From: SAR324 cluster bacterium | GTDB taxonomy: Bacteria; SAR324; XYD2-FULL-50-16 | Direction of reading: 5' to 3' | Assembly: GCA_028282885.1 (NCBI GenBank) | Contig: JANQGX010000089.1 | Span: 1 to 64,000, forward strand | DNA length: 64,000 nucleotides | Shown: positions 47,068 through 56,210 of the stretch, in pieces | How the letters are laid out: each line of letters opens with the position of its first letter | Position numbering within the stretch: position 1 is the first letter of the stretch | The notes under the pieces: generated by a model | Seen by the model: only the letters and a program-made list of their open reading frames with translations | What the model was told of the DNA's origin: nothing | The model's database searches: none | Program-made: the position numbers and the translations under genes

Positions 47068-48777
47068 ATGACTTATCTGGATTTTAGTAATGATCGACAT
47101 CTCGACCTGCTTTCATCGCAGAAGATTGATCCTTCAAATCTGAAGAAAACAATCATTCAGTTTAAGCAGTTCAATGATCGATTTTACCATTCCACAAAGA
47201 AAAATGAACATATTTACACAATGCTGAGTTCGGGTGAAATGATGCTGAACGGCTACCTTCCCTACAAGAACATGCCGCTCAAAGAAAAAAAAGAATGGGA
47301 AACAATCAAAGACCTCAAAACAGGAGATAGGGGATATGTCAACCGCTACCTGGTCATGGAACTGGAAAAGATCATGCCTAGACTTTACCGGGAAATCATC
47401 TACCCTCTCTACTCAATTCAAGTATCGGAAAACCGGATTGAAGCCCCCGAGTTATCAGACGATATCAATGCCCTGCTGGTTACTTCCAATATACCGGGAT
47501 GTTTCAGATTCCTGGAAAAAATGGGGAACTACAAAAAAGGTGTCTTTAATCCCCTCCGCAGAAACTACATTAGCTTCATTGAAAACAAAATATTAGACAC
47601 AATTACCCAGTACCTTAAATCCGTGGAAAACGAGCTGGATAAGCTTGATCTGGCCCTATTCGGCAACAATCATCAAACAAGCTGGTCTTTTATAGAAGAT
47701 ATAATTCTCAAGTTATGCAGTCGTGCCGATCCCAATCACGATGATCCAATCAGCACTGAAGCTATCAACAGTCTGAGATCCATTTACATCTCCTTATTCA
47801 ACATTGCCATGATCTGGTTGATCGAAAGAGATCAGGTCCCCATCTCTTTTCGTCGATTACTGCCCGCAATACCGGATCGCCTGGACTTCTCAAAAGAGGG
47901 GTTGCAGGACGACAATGCCTGGAAAAGATATCAGGATCACCATTTCCTGTTCATGCGTCTTCCCAAAGATCAGAAAGAAAAGCTCACCTCCTGCCTGGGG
48001 ACACTTACCGCGGCTCAAAGAGTTATGTGGATGGGCTGTCTCGGTAAACAGGAAATTCAAGCTCTGGTTTTGCCCATGGTTTCACAAAGAGGAAGATTCG
48101 AAAATCTGGCCACTGCAGCATTCCGACTGAAGGATCCGGGTGAGGAGGACAGTTTTTTCGGTTCCAGGGTCTGGTCGGTACTCCAAACTATATACAGCAA
48201 GTATTTTTCAGGAAAGGACATTGTTTCAAATGAAACGCATCACTTGTTTGGAAGTGCAAAGCAACAAAACGAAGCCCCGGTTAATCCGAAAATCGAAATT
48301 GGACATGAAGGTGAGGAAACCGATTTTTCATATATTCGAGACCTCAGGTTTCTCGTTGTGGATGACTCCGAAAAAATCCGCAAGATGACCATCACTGTTC
48401 TGGAAAAAGAAGGAGTGAATCAAATACATGAAGCAGCAGACGGGGAGCAGGCCTGGGAAATCATCAATCGACAGCCGCTTGATATCATCCTCTGCGATTG
48501 GATAATGCCCAACTTAACCGGAATCGAACTGGTCCAAAGAATGATGCAGGTGGAAAACCTGGCCAACAATGTCGCCTTTCTGATGCTGACCACCGTCAAT
48601 GACAAGGCATCCATCGTTGAAGCCCTGAGTGTTGGGGTGCGGGGCTATTTGATCAAACCATTTTCCAGAAAGCAATTGCTGGAGAAAGTTGGTTTTGCAT
48701 CCAAATGGCTTAGCAAAGAAAGACTGGCAGGGAAAGTACCCGTTCAAACCGATCCGACGCAACCCGCAGCTTTCTGA
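47068..48777 (+). CDS. Unknown helical domain plus C-terminal CheY-like receiver, paralog A
   Basis: The 569-residue protein has about 400 N-terminal residues that I cannot assign. They are mostly helical and share clear features with paralog B at 54506: an NEH-Y-ML start, TGDRGYVNR, NIPGCFRFLE, RADPNHDDPIS, NSLRSIYISLFN, then TAAQRVMWMGCLGKQEI. A receiver (about 425-545) follows with VVDDSEK, Asp477 in ILCDWIMPNLTG and LIKPFSR. It starts 59 bp after the CheA-like gene with AAGGGA upstream. It is the natural phosphate acceptor of that kinase. Confidence 0.8.
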   Translation: MTYLDFSNDRHLDLLSSQKIDPSNLKKTIIQFKQFNDRFYHSTKKNEHIYTMLSSGEMMLNGYLPYKNMPLKEKKEWETIKDLKTGDRGYVNRYLVMELEKIMPRLYREIIYPLYSIQVSENRIEAPELSDDINALLVTSNIPGCFRFLEKMGNYKKGVFNPLRRNYISFIENKILDTITQYLKSVENELDKLDLALFGNNHQTSWSFIEDIILKLCSRADPNHDDPISTEAINSLRSIYISLFNIAMIWLIERDQVPISFRRLLPAIPDRLDFSKEGLQDDNAWKRYQDHHFLFMRLPKDQKEKLTSCLGTLTAAQRVMWMGCLGKQEIQALVLPMVSQRGRFENLATAAFRLKDPGEEDSFFGSRVWSVLQTIYSKYFSGKDIVSNETHHLFGSAKQQNEAPVNPKIEIGHEGEETDFSYIRDLRFLVVDDSEKIRKMTITVLEKEGVNQIHEAADGEQAWEIINRQPLDIILCDWIMPNLTGIELVQRMMQVENLANNVAFLMLTTVNDKASIVEALSVGVRGYLIKPFSRKQLLEKVGFASKWLSKERLAGKVPVQTDPTQPAAF

Positions 48778-48808
48778 TGACCAGAGCAGATTAATCAAGG
48801 AGCCATCC

Positions 48809-51289
48809 ATGAGTCAGGAAATCGAACAGGAACAGATCGAGAAAAAAGAGCAGGAACGGATTCGGAAGGGGTTATTTAAACTGCAGACGGATCGACGTTA
48901 TCTGCTTCATTTGCCGGGTGATCTTTATGAACTCTACCATGCCGCACTTGCCGAAAGAATGAAATCGATGCGAATCAAGCTGGAGATTGGCAAAGAAGAG
49001 TCAGAGAACCACTCAAAGGGGAACTGGCATCAAACTTTCAGCTATCGATGTTCCCAACCCGATACCATTTTCAAAGATGCTCCCGGCCCGGAAGATGACC
49101 CGGAGATTGTCATCGACGAATTGTTCGATGTTGAGGGAAGCCCGGAAAAAGTCCGGATGGAACCGTTTCCCAGGGAATCAAACCTGCTGACTGATCTGGA
49201 GCAGCGGTATCTGTCCCTTAAAGAGGCCGTCGAAAACAGGGAGGATAACACTCATCTCTGGAAACTGGCAGAAATGCAACAACGAATACGACTGAAAATC
49301 AAGGAGATTGATAAACTGAAAAAGAATCTGGCCCTTCTTGATGAAGAGATCTGCAAACACGATGAGGTGTACTTCCAGATTCTCGAACATCTGCTCCGGG
49401 AAGCCATCGATTTTGTGCTCGATTTGAAACGACTTGGGGATGTGATGAAGCGATATATCCGGATTCTCATTGTCGATAACCTGGGAGACCGCGCGCTCGA
49501 CCAACTGGAAGAGAGGGGCTTCAGAAAACGATTTGTCACCATCATGAGCCTGAACCAGTTCAATCGTACCTATTCTGAGTTCAAACAGCAGTTCAAGGAA
49601 CGGTATCCGGACAAGGAGGCAACCTACCAGGACTTTTTCACCAAGTGTTCCGTTTTTAACGAATATGAGATCGTTTTCTATAATCCATGGAGATTTGGTG
49701 AAGAGGGCCTGCCCGTTCAGTTAAGACTTAAAAAAACCCCCGAGCTTTCCAAAAAAGAGATCCGAAAAATGGAAGAGGATCCTGAGTTAAAGGCGATTAA
49801 AGTTAAAAAGATTACCGAGAAAAAAAGTGAGTTGGAAGCAATACTGCAAAAAACAGAGCAGGAAATGCACATCTCTGAAACCGAAGGAGGGGTTGGTGAA
49901 TCGGCCTATGTCGCACTCAACAAAAAACGAAAACGTTTGTTGGCAACGATCAAGAATAATAACGCCGAACTGGAGGAACTACAAAAAGAGATTAGCTATA
50001 AACCAAAAACCTTGTTTTATATTCGAAATTTTGCCGACCTGCTTAAGGATCGAAAAATATCAAAACAACTATCGGGACAGAAAGTTTCACAAACCAAAGA
50101 GTTGGAATGCCTTTCAAATCTGGCAAAACGGAAAACTGCCCAGGAACAAGTCATCAACAGGCTGAATGCCCGGGTTAAGAGTATTTTAAGGGATATGAAT
50201 ATCTACTCCCGCCAGAACCCACTAGATCCTGAAAAAAGCTATCAACAGGTTCTAGGCATACACACCCTGGATAAAATTGAGATGTCGATTCTCGGCAGTA
50301 GTATAGCGTATTCAAACAAACTGATTCATAAGCATCCGAGGCCAAGACTTGGCAGTCAGATGGAAATGGGAGCAATCGACTGGCAAAATGAAGCCGTCTC
50401 CTACAGCTCCATTTACGTGGCATCCAAGCTAATGTCAATTGACACCTCTCTGCTATGCCGGTTCTTTCGAATAACTGAGGATGACTATACGGAACGATTG
50501 ACCGTATCCCCCGTATTGCCACAGAAAAGAGATTTTGACGGTAATATTTATGACCTGGTTATCTTCAATCACGAGTCCTTTTCCCACTCGGAAATCACCG
50601 AGTGTCTGGAAACCAGAAAATTGGCCGATTATTCAAAGACACCCGTATTGATTCTGGATCCACACAAATCCGTCGAGAAGAATCCGAATCGGTTAACCCT
50701 GGAATTAATGCTGGGATTAACGGTTGATGAGAATGGATTATTCAATTTTGAGATCCCTCCTTATAGTGTCACATCTCTCACCAAACCGGAAAAACTTACA
50801 CCTGCGCTCTGTGAACTGATGGGGATTGATGATGAGACGGTTCCGGAATTTGAAGAAGATGCAGACTCAGATGAATATCAAGTTTCAGGGGCCATCCAGG
50901 TCGATGTTGACAAAACAGCTTCAGAAGAAGATATCAACCCGGATTTTCTGTCTTTGTCGGATACCGATCAATCCGATGCCGTGATCAAGCCCCCCGAATC
51001 AAATGATCAGATTCAGATATTTCCTCCCGAAGAGGAACCGGAAACCATCTATTCGCTGGGCTCCCTTTTCTCATTCGACGACGAAAACAAGGACTTTGTA
51101 GCCAGTACTGAAGATCATTCGGAAGGACTCAAAGTAAATACTGAAACCCCCGGGGAAAACGAAGAGGAAAGAGTTTCCGGATTAACAGAAGAGTTCGCCA
51201 ACCCGCATCCTCAACCTGAAAAGAAAGAAGATCAGGAACCGGCTAAAGGAGAGGATGATTCCGTTTACGACGCGTCACATCTTTTCTAG
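48809..51289 (+). CDS. Large coiled-coil protein with acidic tail, unknown function
   Basis: I do not recognise a family in this 826-residue cytoplasmic protein. The start at 48809 is fixed by AAGGAG 7 bases upstream. Coiled-coil segments are likely at about 125-185 (LEQRYLSLKEAVE and following) and 325-410 (KITEKKSELEAILQKTEQEM and following). A short RILIVDNLGDRALDQLEERG stretch near 225 recalls the first strand and helix of a receiver but has no full acidic pocket. Residues after about 690 are rich in Asp, Glu, Ser and Pro and probably disordered. It lies between the two receiver paralogs in the same operon and may be a scaffold. Confidence 0.65.
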   Translation: MSQEIEQEQIEKKEQERIRKGLFKLQTDRRYLLHLPGDLYELYHAALAERMKSMRIKLEIGKEESENHSKGNWHQTFSYRCSQPDTIFKDAPGPEDDPEIVIDELFDVEGSPEKVRMEPFPRESNLLTDLEQRYLSLKEAVENREDNTHLWKLAEMQQRIRLKIKEIDKLKKNLALLDEEICKHDEVYFQILEHLLREAIDFVLDLKRLGDVMKRYIRILIVDNLGDRALDQLEERGFRKRFVTIMSLNQFNRTYSEFKQQFKERYPDKEATYQDFFTKCSVFNEYEIVFYNPWRFGEEGLPVQLRLKKTPELSKKEIRKMEEDPELKAIKVKKITEKKSELEAILQKTEQEMHISETEGGVGESAYVALNKKRKRLLATIKNNNAELEELQKEISYKPKTLFYIRNFADLLKDRKISKQLSGQKVSQTKELECLSNLAKRKTAQEQVINRLNARVKSILRDMNIYSRQNPLDPEKSYQQVLGIHTLDKIEMSILGSSIAYSNKLIHKHPRPRLGSQMEMGAIDWQNEAVSYSSIYVASKLMSIDTSLLCRFFRITEDDYTERLTVSPVLPQKRDFDGNIYDLVIFNHESFSHSEITECLETRKLADYSKTPVLILDPHKSVEKNPNRLTLELMLGLTVDENGLFNFEIPPYSVTSLTKPEKLTPALCELMGIDDETVPEFEEDADSDEYQVSGAIQVDVDKTASEEDINPDFLSLSDTDQSDAVIKPPESNDQIQIFPPEEEPETIYSLGSLFSFDDENKDFVASTEDHSEGLKVNTETPGENEEERVSGLTEEFANPHPQPEKKEDQEPAKGEDDSVYDASHLF

Positions 51290-51338
51290 CCCGGAAAATT
51301 CGGGCAAATTATTGAGGCAGACGACGGGAGGTACCAAA

Positions 51339-52592
51339 ATGACCGAACAAGAAACCAGCGCCGGTACGAAAACATATGAACGACCCGGTATTGTCGATCC
51401 CCAATTGATAAAACGGATCAAAACCGCTATGAAGATTGCCGCTCCCGAAAAAGATTCATATTGGGAAATAGAGCCAGTCGGTCAGGATGAGCAAAAGAAA
51501 AAGAAGATTCTGGGTATCTTCAAAAGACCGACCTTAAGCGAAGACCTCACCCGGGAACTGAGGAAGGAGGTCGTTCAGACACCGGGTAACACCCTCTCGA
51601 AGGTTAACAGGTTAAGGAAGAAGTATCCGAATGACGGCCTATTGGTTCTGTTCTCATCCATCTGCGCCTATGGCAATGCCATCAATTCGGGAAGCAAGGA
51701 AGGGGCGTTTCACAGCTTCAAATCTGCTGTTCAGGACGCTGCAATAGCCATCTACAGTGACCAGGTTTGTCTGTACAGCATGGAGATGTTTTTCAAAAAC
51801 TACTTTGCCTATCTCGACAGGTTCAGAAGATTCCAAATCGCCGTTTACGAGGAAATGGTTCAGGATCCGCAACTTGATGGTTATAAAAAAGATTTTCTCA
51901 ATGCCATACAGATTTCAGAGCAGTTGTTCGCCGAAAAAACAGGAGTCCAGAAAGTCATCAACCAGTTGAAGAAGCGCATCAAATCCTCTATGTACAATAC
52001 CAACATTGATGCCCCGTTAATCCGTGAGGCAGCACATCAAATCGTCAATGGGAAAGCTTCCGAAAAATGCAGGATGGGTACCGCCAGCGAAACCATCGCC
52101 TTTGTGCATGCCATGGCGTCCACTTTCGCCCGGGTTCCCATATTGTTCGGTGTGGTAGACAAAATACTGGGACAGCTTCCTGATCTGCACAAATCTTTTG
52201 TACTTAGAAAGATCTCTATTTCTTCCATTCGCAATTTTGTCAAGCTCAGAATGGCTGCTGCAGAGGGGGACAAGGAACTGATGTCCAGGATCAGTCAGAC
52301 CATATTCAAGGAAAACACCGCCGCCATGATCAAATTAGAGGGGCAATCGCTTTACCAGCCCTATGAAACCGATCCCTTCTTCAATATCGCCTACCTGGCC
52401 GAACTAAGCCATGGCTCACGAGGGGATTCTTACTATCAGGAATTAATCACAACAGCAGTTGATGCCATGGAAGAGGTGATCAAGCGGGACATGTCGAAAA
52501 ACAATGTCTTTACCGAAACTGCCACCAAACTGTCCCGAAAACTGAGTATTCACAAAACCCCCGACTCCGTTGAAGAGAACAGCTCAGCCTGA
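51339..52592 (+). CDS. Helical protein of unknown function
   Basis: No domain is recognised in this 417-residue soluble protein. It is almost wholly helical, with a Lys-rich segment near residue 55 (EQKKKKILGIFKR) and a conserved-looking centre with GLLVLFSSICAYGNAINSG and VCLYSMEMFFKNYFAYLDRFRRF. GGGAGGT stands 7 bases before the ATG at 51339, which lies 49 bp after the coiled-coil gene; an upstream ATG at 51255 is inside that gene. Its place between the unknown coiled-coil gene and the TerB-like gene suggests a subunit of the same complex. Confidence 0.65.
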   Translation: MTEQETSAGTKTYERPGIVDPQLIKRIKTAMKIAAPEKDSYWEIEPVGQDEQKKKKILGIFKRPTLSEDLTRELRKEVVQTPGNTLSKVNRLRKKYPNDGLLVLFSSICAYGNAINSGSKEGAFHSFKSAVQDAAIAIYSDQVCLYSMEMFFKNYFAYLDRFRRFQIAVYEEMVQDPQLDGYKKDFLNAIQISEQLFAEKTGVQKVINQLKKRIKSSMYNTNIDAPLIREAAHQIVNGKASEKCRMGTASETIAFVHAMASTFARVPILFGVVDKILGQLPDLHKSFVLRKISISSIRNFVKLRMAAAEGDKELMSRISQTIFKENTAAMIKLEGQSLYQPYETDPFFNIAYLAELSHGSRGDSYYQELITTAVDAMEEVIKRDMSKNNVFTETATKLSRKLSIHKTPDSVEENSSA

Positions 52593-52703
52593 TCCCTGCA
52601 ACCGATTAAGGTTTGGGCACAGTGCAACTGAATAATGGATAAGGATGTTCTTGAGTATCATTTGAATTGAAAACGACCAACTCAACTAACCAACAGGATA
52701 ATC

Positions 52704-54425
52704 ATGGGAATCCCCGCATCAAAGTTAAACTCGGAACAAACCACCTGGTATGCCAAGATGATGATTGCCGCCATCCTGGCTGATGAAGAAGTAAGTGCAA
52801 GCGAAATTGGTTTTTTAAAACATATTGCAGATATGATTAAAGATCCGGAGGAAAAAAAAGCACTCCTCTCCATGATCAGCAACCGGGAAAAACCGGCGGT
52901 TTATGTTCCTGAAAACACATCCAAAGAACTGCTGGCCGCTGTTTATCTCGAGTTGATATCGATTATCATCTCTGACCAGGAGTTTACCAGGGAGGAGCAA
53001 CAGTTTTTAGACCGGGTGGCCAAAGTTTTTGATTTTAGCCCCAAATACAAGAATGAGCTGATGAAATGGGCGGAAAGCGGACTTCAACTGAATGAACAGA
53101 AAAGAAGACTGCTTCCCAATAATTCCCAAAATGTCAGTATCGTCGTTCCCGTTGATAAACTGAACTCTGAGCAAAAGACCTGGTATGCCAGTATGTTGGT
53201 CGCTGCAGTGATGCTGGACGGGGAGGTAGATAAATATGAGCAGGCATTCCTTAAGGTCGCTTTGAATATCGTCGAAAACAAGACAGACCGGCAAAGACTC
53301 TCCGGGCACATAAGGAATAAAATAAAACTCCCGATTACCGGTCCTCCCGACATGCCCATGAATGTGCTGATTGCGGTAATGGTGGAAATCATTCAAATCC
53401 TTGCTGTCGACGAAGCGATCAGTGTGACCGAGCATTCACATCTGCAACGACTTGCCCGCTTATGTCAGATCCCCCCGAATCAGTTTGATATAATGTTGGA
53501 ATGGTGTAATCGAAGTATCCGCTGGAAGAAGAGCAGATCATCGTTGATTGGCGATTGCTCACTGAATAGCCGGAAAACAAAAATCGGCCCGAGGATTCTT
53601 GTTGATAATCCCGATAACTCATCGATTCAGAATCGCTACTACCATTGCTTTGTTTGCGAATCCCCGGACAAATTCCCAGCTTTCTTTTTAAGACCCCTAA
53701 GCCAGGAATCCAGACAGAATATTTTTGGCATCACTACTTATCAAACGGCTGCTCCCGGTTTTGATTTCATCGATTACAACCTAGTCAATATGATCATCTG
53801 TCCCAACTGCTTTTTTGCCAGCAAGGAAAAATCGCTTTTCCGAAAGAGTCCCGCCGATAAACCACCTGAGATACTGGATGAAGCTCACTTCAGAAGGGTG
53901 TGGCTCAAAGAAATAGAAAAAAGAAGGCGTTTTTTTACCAAACCGGAAGAGATCACCAGCCTGAATCGTTCTCTGCTAACAGTGGTCAATTCCTTCAAAA
54001 TGGCCATTGAGATTGCAAAGAAACTCGGAGAACTGAAAAAGAACGATGCAATGCGTTGGGAAGTAATCCATCTGCTTATGGTACTCTCCGAAATCCTGGT
54101 CTCGAACAACAGAATGAAAGAAGGTTTACAAACCCTGAATGATGCCTGCATCAGGGCCAAATCTCTTTTTGATACAACCGTGGTTAACAGCATCTCATTT
54201 AAGTGTGCACGTCTTTTGATCCTGTTCGGACTCTATAAAGGCGAATTCAGGGTGGCTTCACCGTACCTGGAATTCCTGCGTGACCTGAAATTGAACAAAC
54301 TTGATCAATTGAATCAGAAAGATAAACAATTGCTGAATAAAGTTTTCGGGGAAATGAAGAGGGCCGTTGAGAACAGGAGCGAGTATCACAAAGATCATCT
54401 TGAAGGGTTTCATCGGTATTGTTGA
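52704..54425 (+). CDS. Double TerB-like domain protein with zinc-knuckle and helical-repeat tail
   Basis: The 573-residue protein starts with two repeated helical domains (about 1-130 and 148-285), each beginning KLNSEQ-TWYA and containing an acidic DEEVS/DGEVD loop, as in TerB-like tellurite-resistance-type domains. A DUF2225-like part follows with paired cysteines (HCFVCESPDK and IICPNCFFASK), likely a zinc site, and then TPR-like helices to the C-terminus. AGGA precedes the ATG. The combination is unusual. TerB-like domains often act in intracellular surveillance complexes, but no role can be assigned here. Confidence 0.7.
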   Translation: MGIPASKLNSEQTTWYAKMMIAAILADEEVSASEIGFLKHIADMIKDPEEKKALLSMISNREKPAVYVPENTSKELLAAVYLELISIIISDQEFTREEQQFLDRVAKVFDFSPKYKNELMKWAESGLQLNEQKRRLLPNNSQNVSIVVPVDKLNSEQKTWYASMLVAAVMLDGEVDKYEQAFLKVALNIVENKTDRQRLSGHIRNKIKLPITGPPDMPMNVLIAVMVEIIQILAVDEAISVTEHSHLQRLARLCQIPPNQFDIMLEWCNRSIRWKKSRSSLIGDCSLNSRKTKIGPRILVDNPDNSSIQNRYYHCFVCESPDKFPAFFLRPLSQESRQNIFGITTYQTAAPGFDFIDYNLVNMIICPNCFFASKEKSLFRKSPADKPPEILDEAHFRRVWLKEIEKRRRFFTKPEEITSLNRSLLTVVNSFKMAIEIAKKLGELKKNDAMRWEVIHLLMVLSEILVSNNRMKEGLQTLNDACIRAKSLFDTTVVNSISFKCARLLILFGLYKGEFRVASPYLEFLRDLKLNKLDQLNQKDKQLLNKVFGEMKRAVENRSEYHKDHLEGFHRYC

Positions 54426-54505
54426 CGTTTTAACAGATCGTCTAAATTGTCTTCAGAGAAGTTGTAGCGACCGGAAGCAAAAAACAGTGTTGCTGGAGCA
54501 AATTC

Positions 54506-56176
54506 ATGAATCTCATAGATATTGAAAATTCCAGGGATCAGCAACTGTTGAAGCAATATGGCATCACTACCGAGCAGTACGATAGAATGCTGGTTGTTGT
54601 GGAACAGGCCAATGAGAGCTATTTTCGTCTCACTCCCAATCATGAACATTTTTACAAGATGTTAATGTCGGACGAAACCCTGTTGAGCTCTGAACCCGGT
54701 TTTACTCAGCTATCCGAGAATGAAAAAGAGGAATGGTGTAAAATAAAAAACACCCGGTCAGGTGATCGCGGCTTTGTTTTCCGCTGTATTATCTCTATCC
54801 TGGAATCCGTCTGCCCGAAGATCCTGGATGAGCTTGTTCGACCGCAGCTTGCCTCTTCTCAAAGCGACAATGCGACTGACCATCTGGATTTATCCAATGA
54901 AATCGATACCCTGCTGCTGGGCTGCAATATACCGGCCTGTTTCGAGTTCCTTGACAGGCTGATCCAGTACAAGACAGGAATATCTCAAGCTTTACGCAGA
55001 TCCTATTTCACCTACATACAAATACGAATTCTAAACCTCATTTCCGAATTTTTGAAAGCATTCGAAAACGAGTCAGGGGTCATGGAGACAGCATTGCTGA
55101 ACGATAAACTCCTTTCAGCCTGGTCGAACATGGGGGAAGTCATTCGCAGAATCTGCCAGCAAGCCAGTCCCGGTCACCATGACCCATTAAGCCTGAATTC
55201 GATCAATTGTCTGCGATCCATCTACATATCGTTGTTTAATGCAGCCACGAACAGGTTGACAGAGAAGGGATCTGTTCCGAAACCGTTTCTTTCGTGTCTG
55301 CCAATCATACCCGATGCCATTGATTTTTCTAACAAAAAACTGGAAAAAGAGAATGCCTGGATTCGATATCAAAAACATCGTTTCCTCTTTTTGCCTCCTC
55401 CCGGCGGGATTAGATCCGCTCTGATCAAAACCGTTTCTACCTTTACACCATCGCAGCGAATTACCTGGTTGGGGTCGCTGGGAAAATCCGAAATAAGAAC
55501 CCTGATTCAGCCCCTGGTAGCTGAAACCGCAGTCTTCGAATCTCTGGCAAGACAATGCAAGGAGAGTCCTGAAGACGATGAGCAGTCTCTTTTTTTTAAA
55601 ACCAGGGTGTGGGACGCCTTGACATATTTCTACACGGAATGTCTGGCTGGAAGTTCAACTGTCTCGGAATCCCTGCACGAATTGTTTGATCAACCAAAAG
55701 GGAGCAGATCCGGGCCTTCAGATTCCGAAGGTGAAGCCGATCTGTCAGTTATCAGAAATTTATCGTTCCTGGTCGTCGATGATTCCGAGCGGATTCGGCA
55801 GATGACGATCAAAGTGCTCCGGGAAGCCGGAATTGAGAGAATAGCCCAGGCTGCAGACGGTACGGAAGCCTGGAGGATATTGCAAAAATATGCTGTCGAT
55901 GTCGTCTTGTGCGACTGGATTATGCCCAATATGGCAGGCATAGACCTAGTCAAGAAAATGATGCGGGTTGAGCGGATCGCCCAAAAAACCACCTTTTTGA
56001 TGCTGACTACTGTGAACGTAAAAGCTTCCATTGTCGAAGCACTTAGCAGCGGCGTCAGGGGGTATCTAATCAAGCCGTTCACCCGTCATCAGCTTCTTGA
56101 AAAAGTATATTTCGCAACGCAATGGCAAAGAAAGGAGCAACAATCAAAAGCCAGGGTAGCCACTTCAGCGGTTTGA
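54506..56176 (+). CDS. Unknown helical domain plus C-terminal CheY-like receiver, paralog B
   Basis: The 556-residue protein is a clear full-length paralog of 47068-48777: it shares NHEHFYKMLMSDE, SGDRGFVFR, NIPACFEFLD, QASPGHHDPLS, NCLRSIYISLFN and TPSQRITWLGSLGKSEI. Its receiver (about 418-540) has VVDDSER, Asp470 in VLCDWIMPNMAG and LIKPFTR. TGGAG lies 7 bases before the ATG. The paralogs flank the three unknown genes, so they may bring two outputs of one kinase to the same complex. Confidence 0.8.
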   Translation: MNLIDIENSRDQQLLKQYGITTEQYDRMLVVVEQANESYFRLTPNHEHFYKMLMSDETLLSSEPGFTQLSENEKEEWCKIKNTRSGDRGFVFRCIISILESVCPKILDELVRPQLASSQSDNATDHLDLSNEIDTLLLGCNIPACFEFLDRLIQYKTGISQALRRSYFTYIQIRILNLISEFLKAFENESGVMETALLNDKLLSAWSNMGEVIRRICQQASPGHHDPLSLNSINCLRSIYISLFNAATNRLTEKGSVPKPFLSCLPIIPDAIDFSNKKLEKENAWIRYQKHRFLFLPPPGGIRSALIKTVSTFTPSQRITWLGSLGKSEIRTLIQPLVAETAVFESLARQCKESPEDDEQSLFFKTRVWDALTYFYTECLAGSSTVSESLHELFDQPKGSRSGPSDSEGEADLSVIRNLSFLVVDDSERIRQMTIKVLREAGIERIAQAADGTEAWRILQKYAVDVVLCDWIMPNMAGIDLVKKMMRVERIAQKTTFLMLTTVNVKASIVEALSSGVRGYLIKPFTRHQLLEKVYFATQWQRKEQQSKARVATSAV

Positions 56177-56210
56177 GAACTCATGTCATCAATCATATGA
56201 TCAGAAAAAC

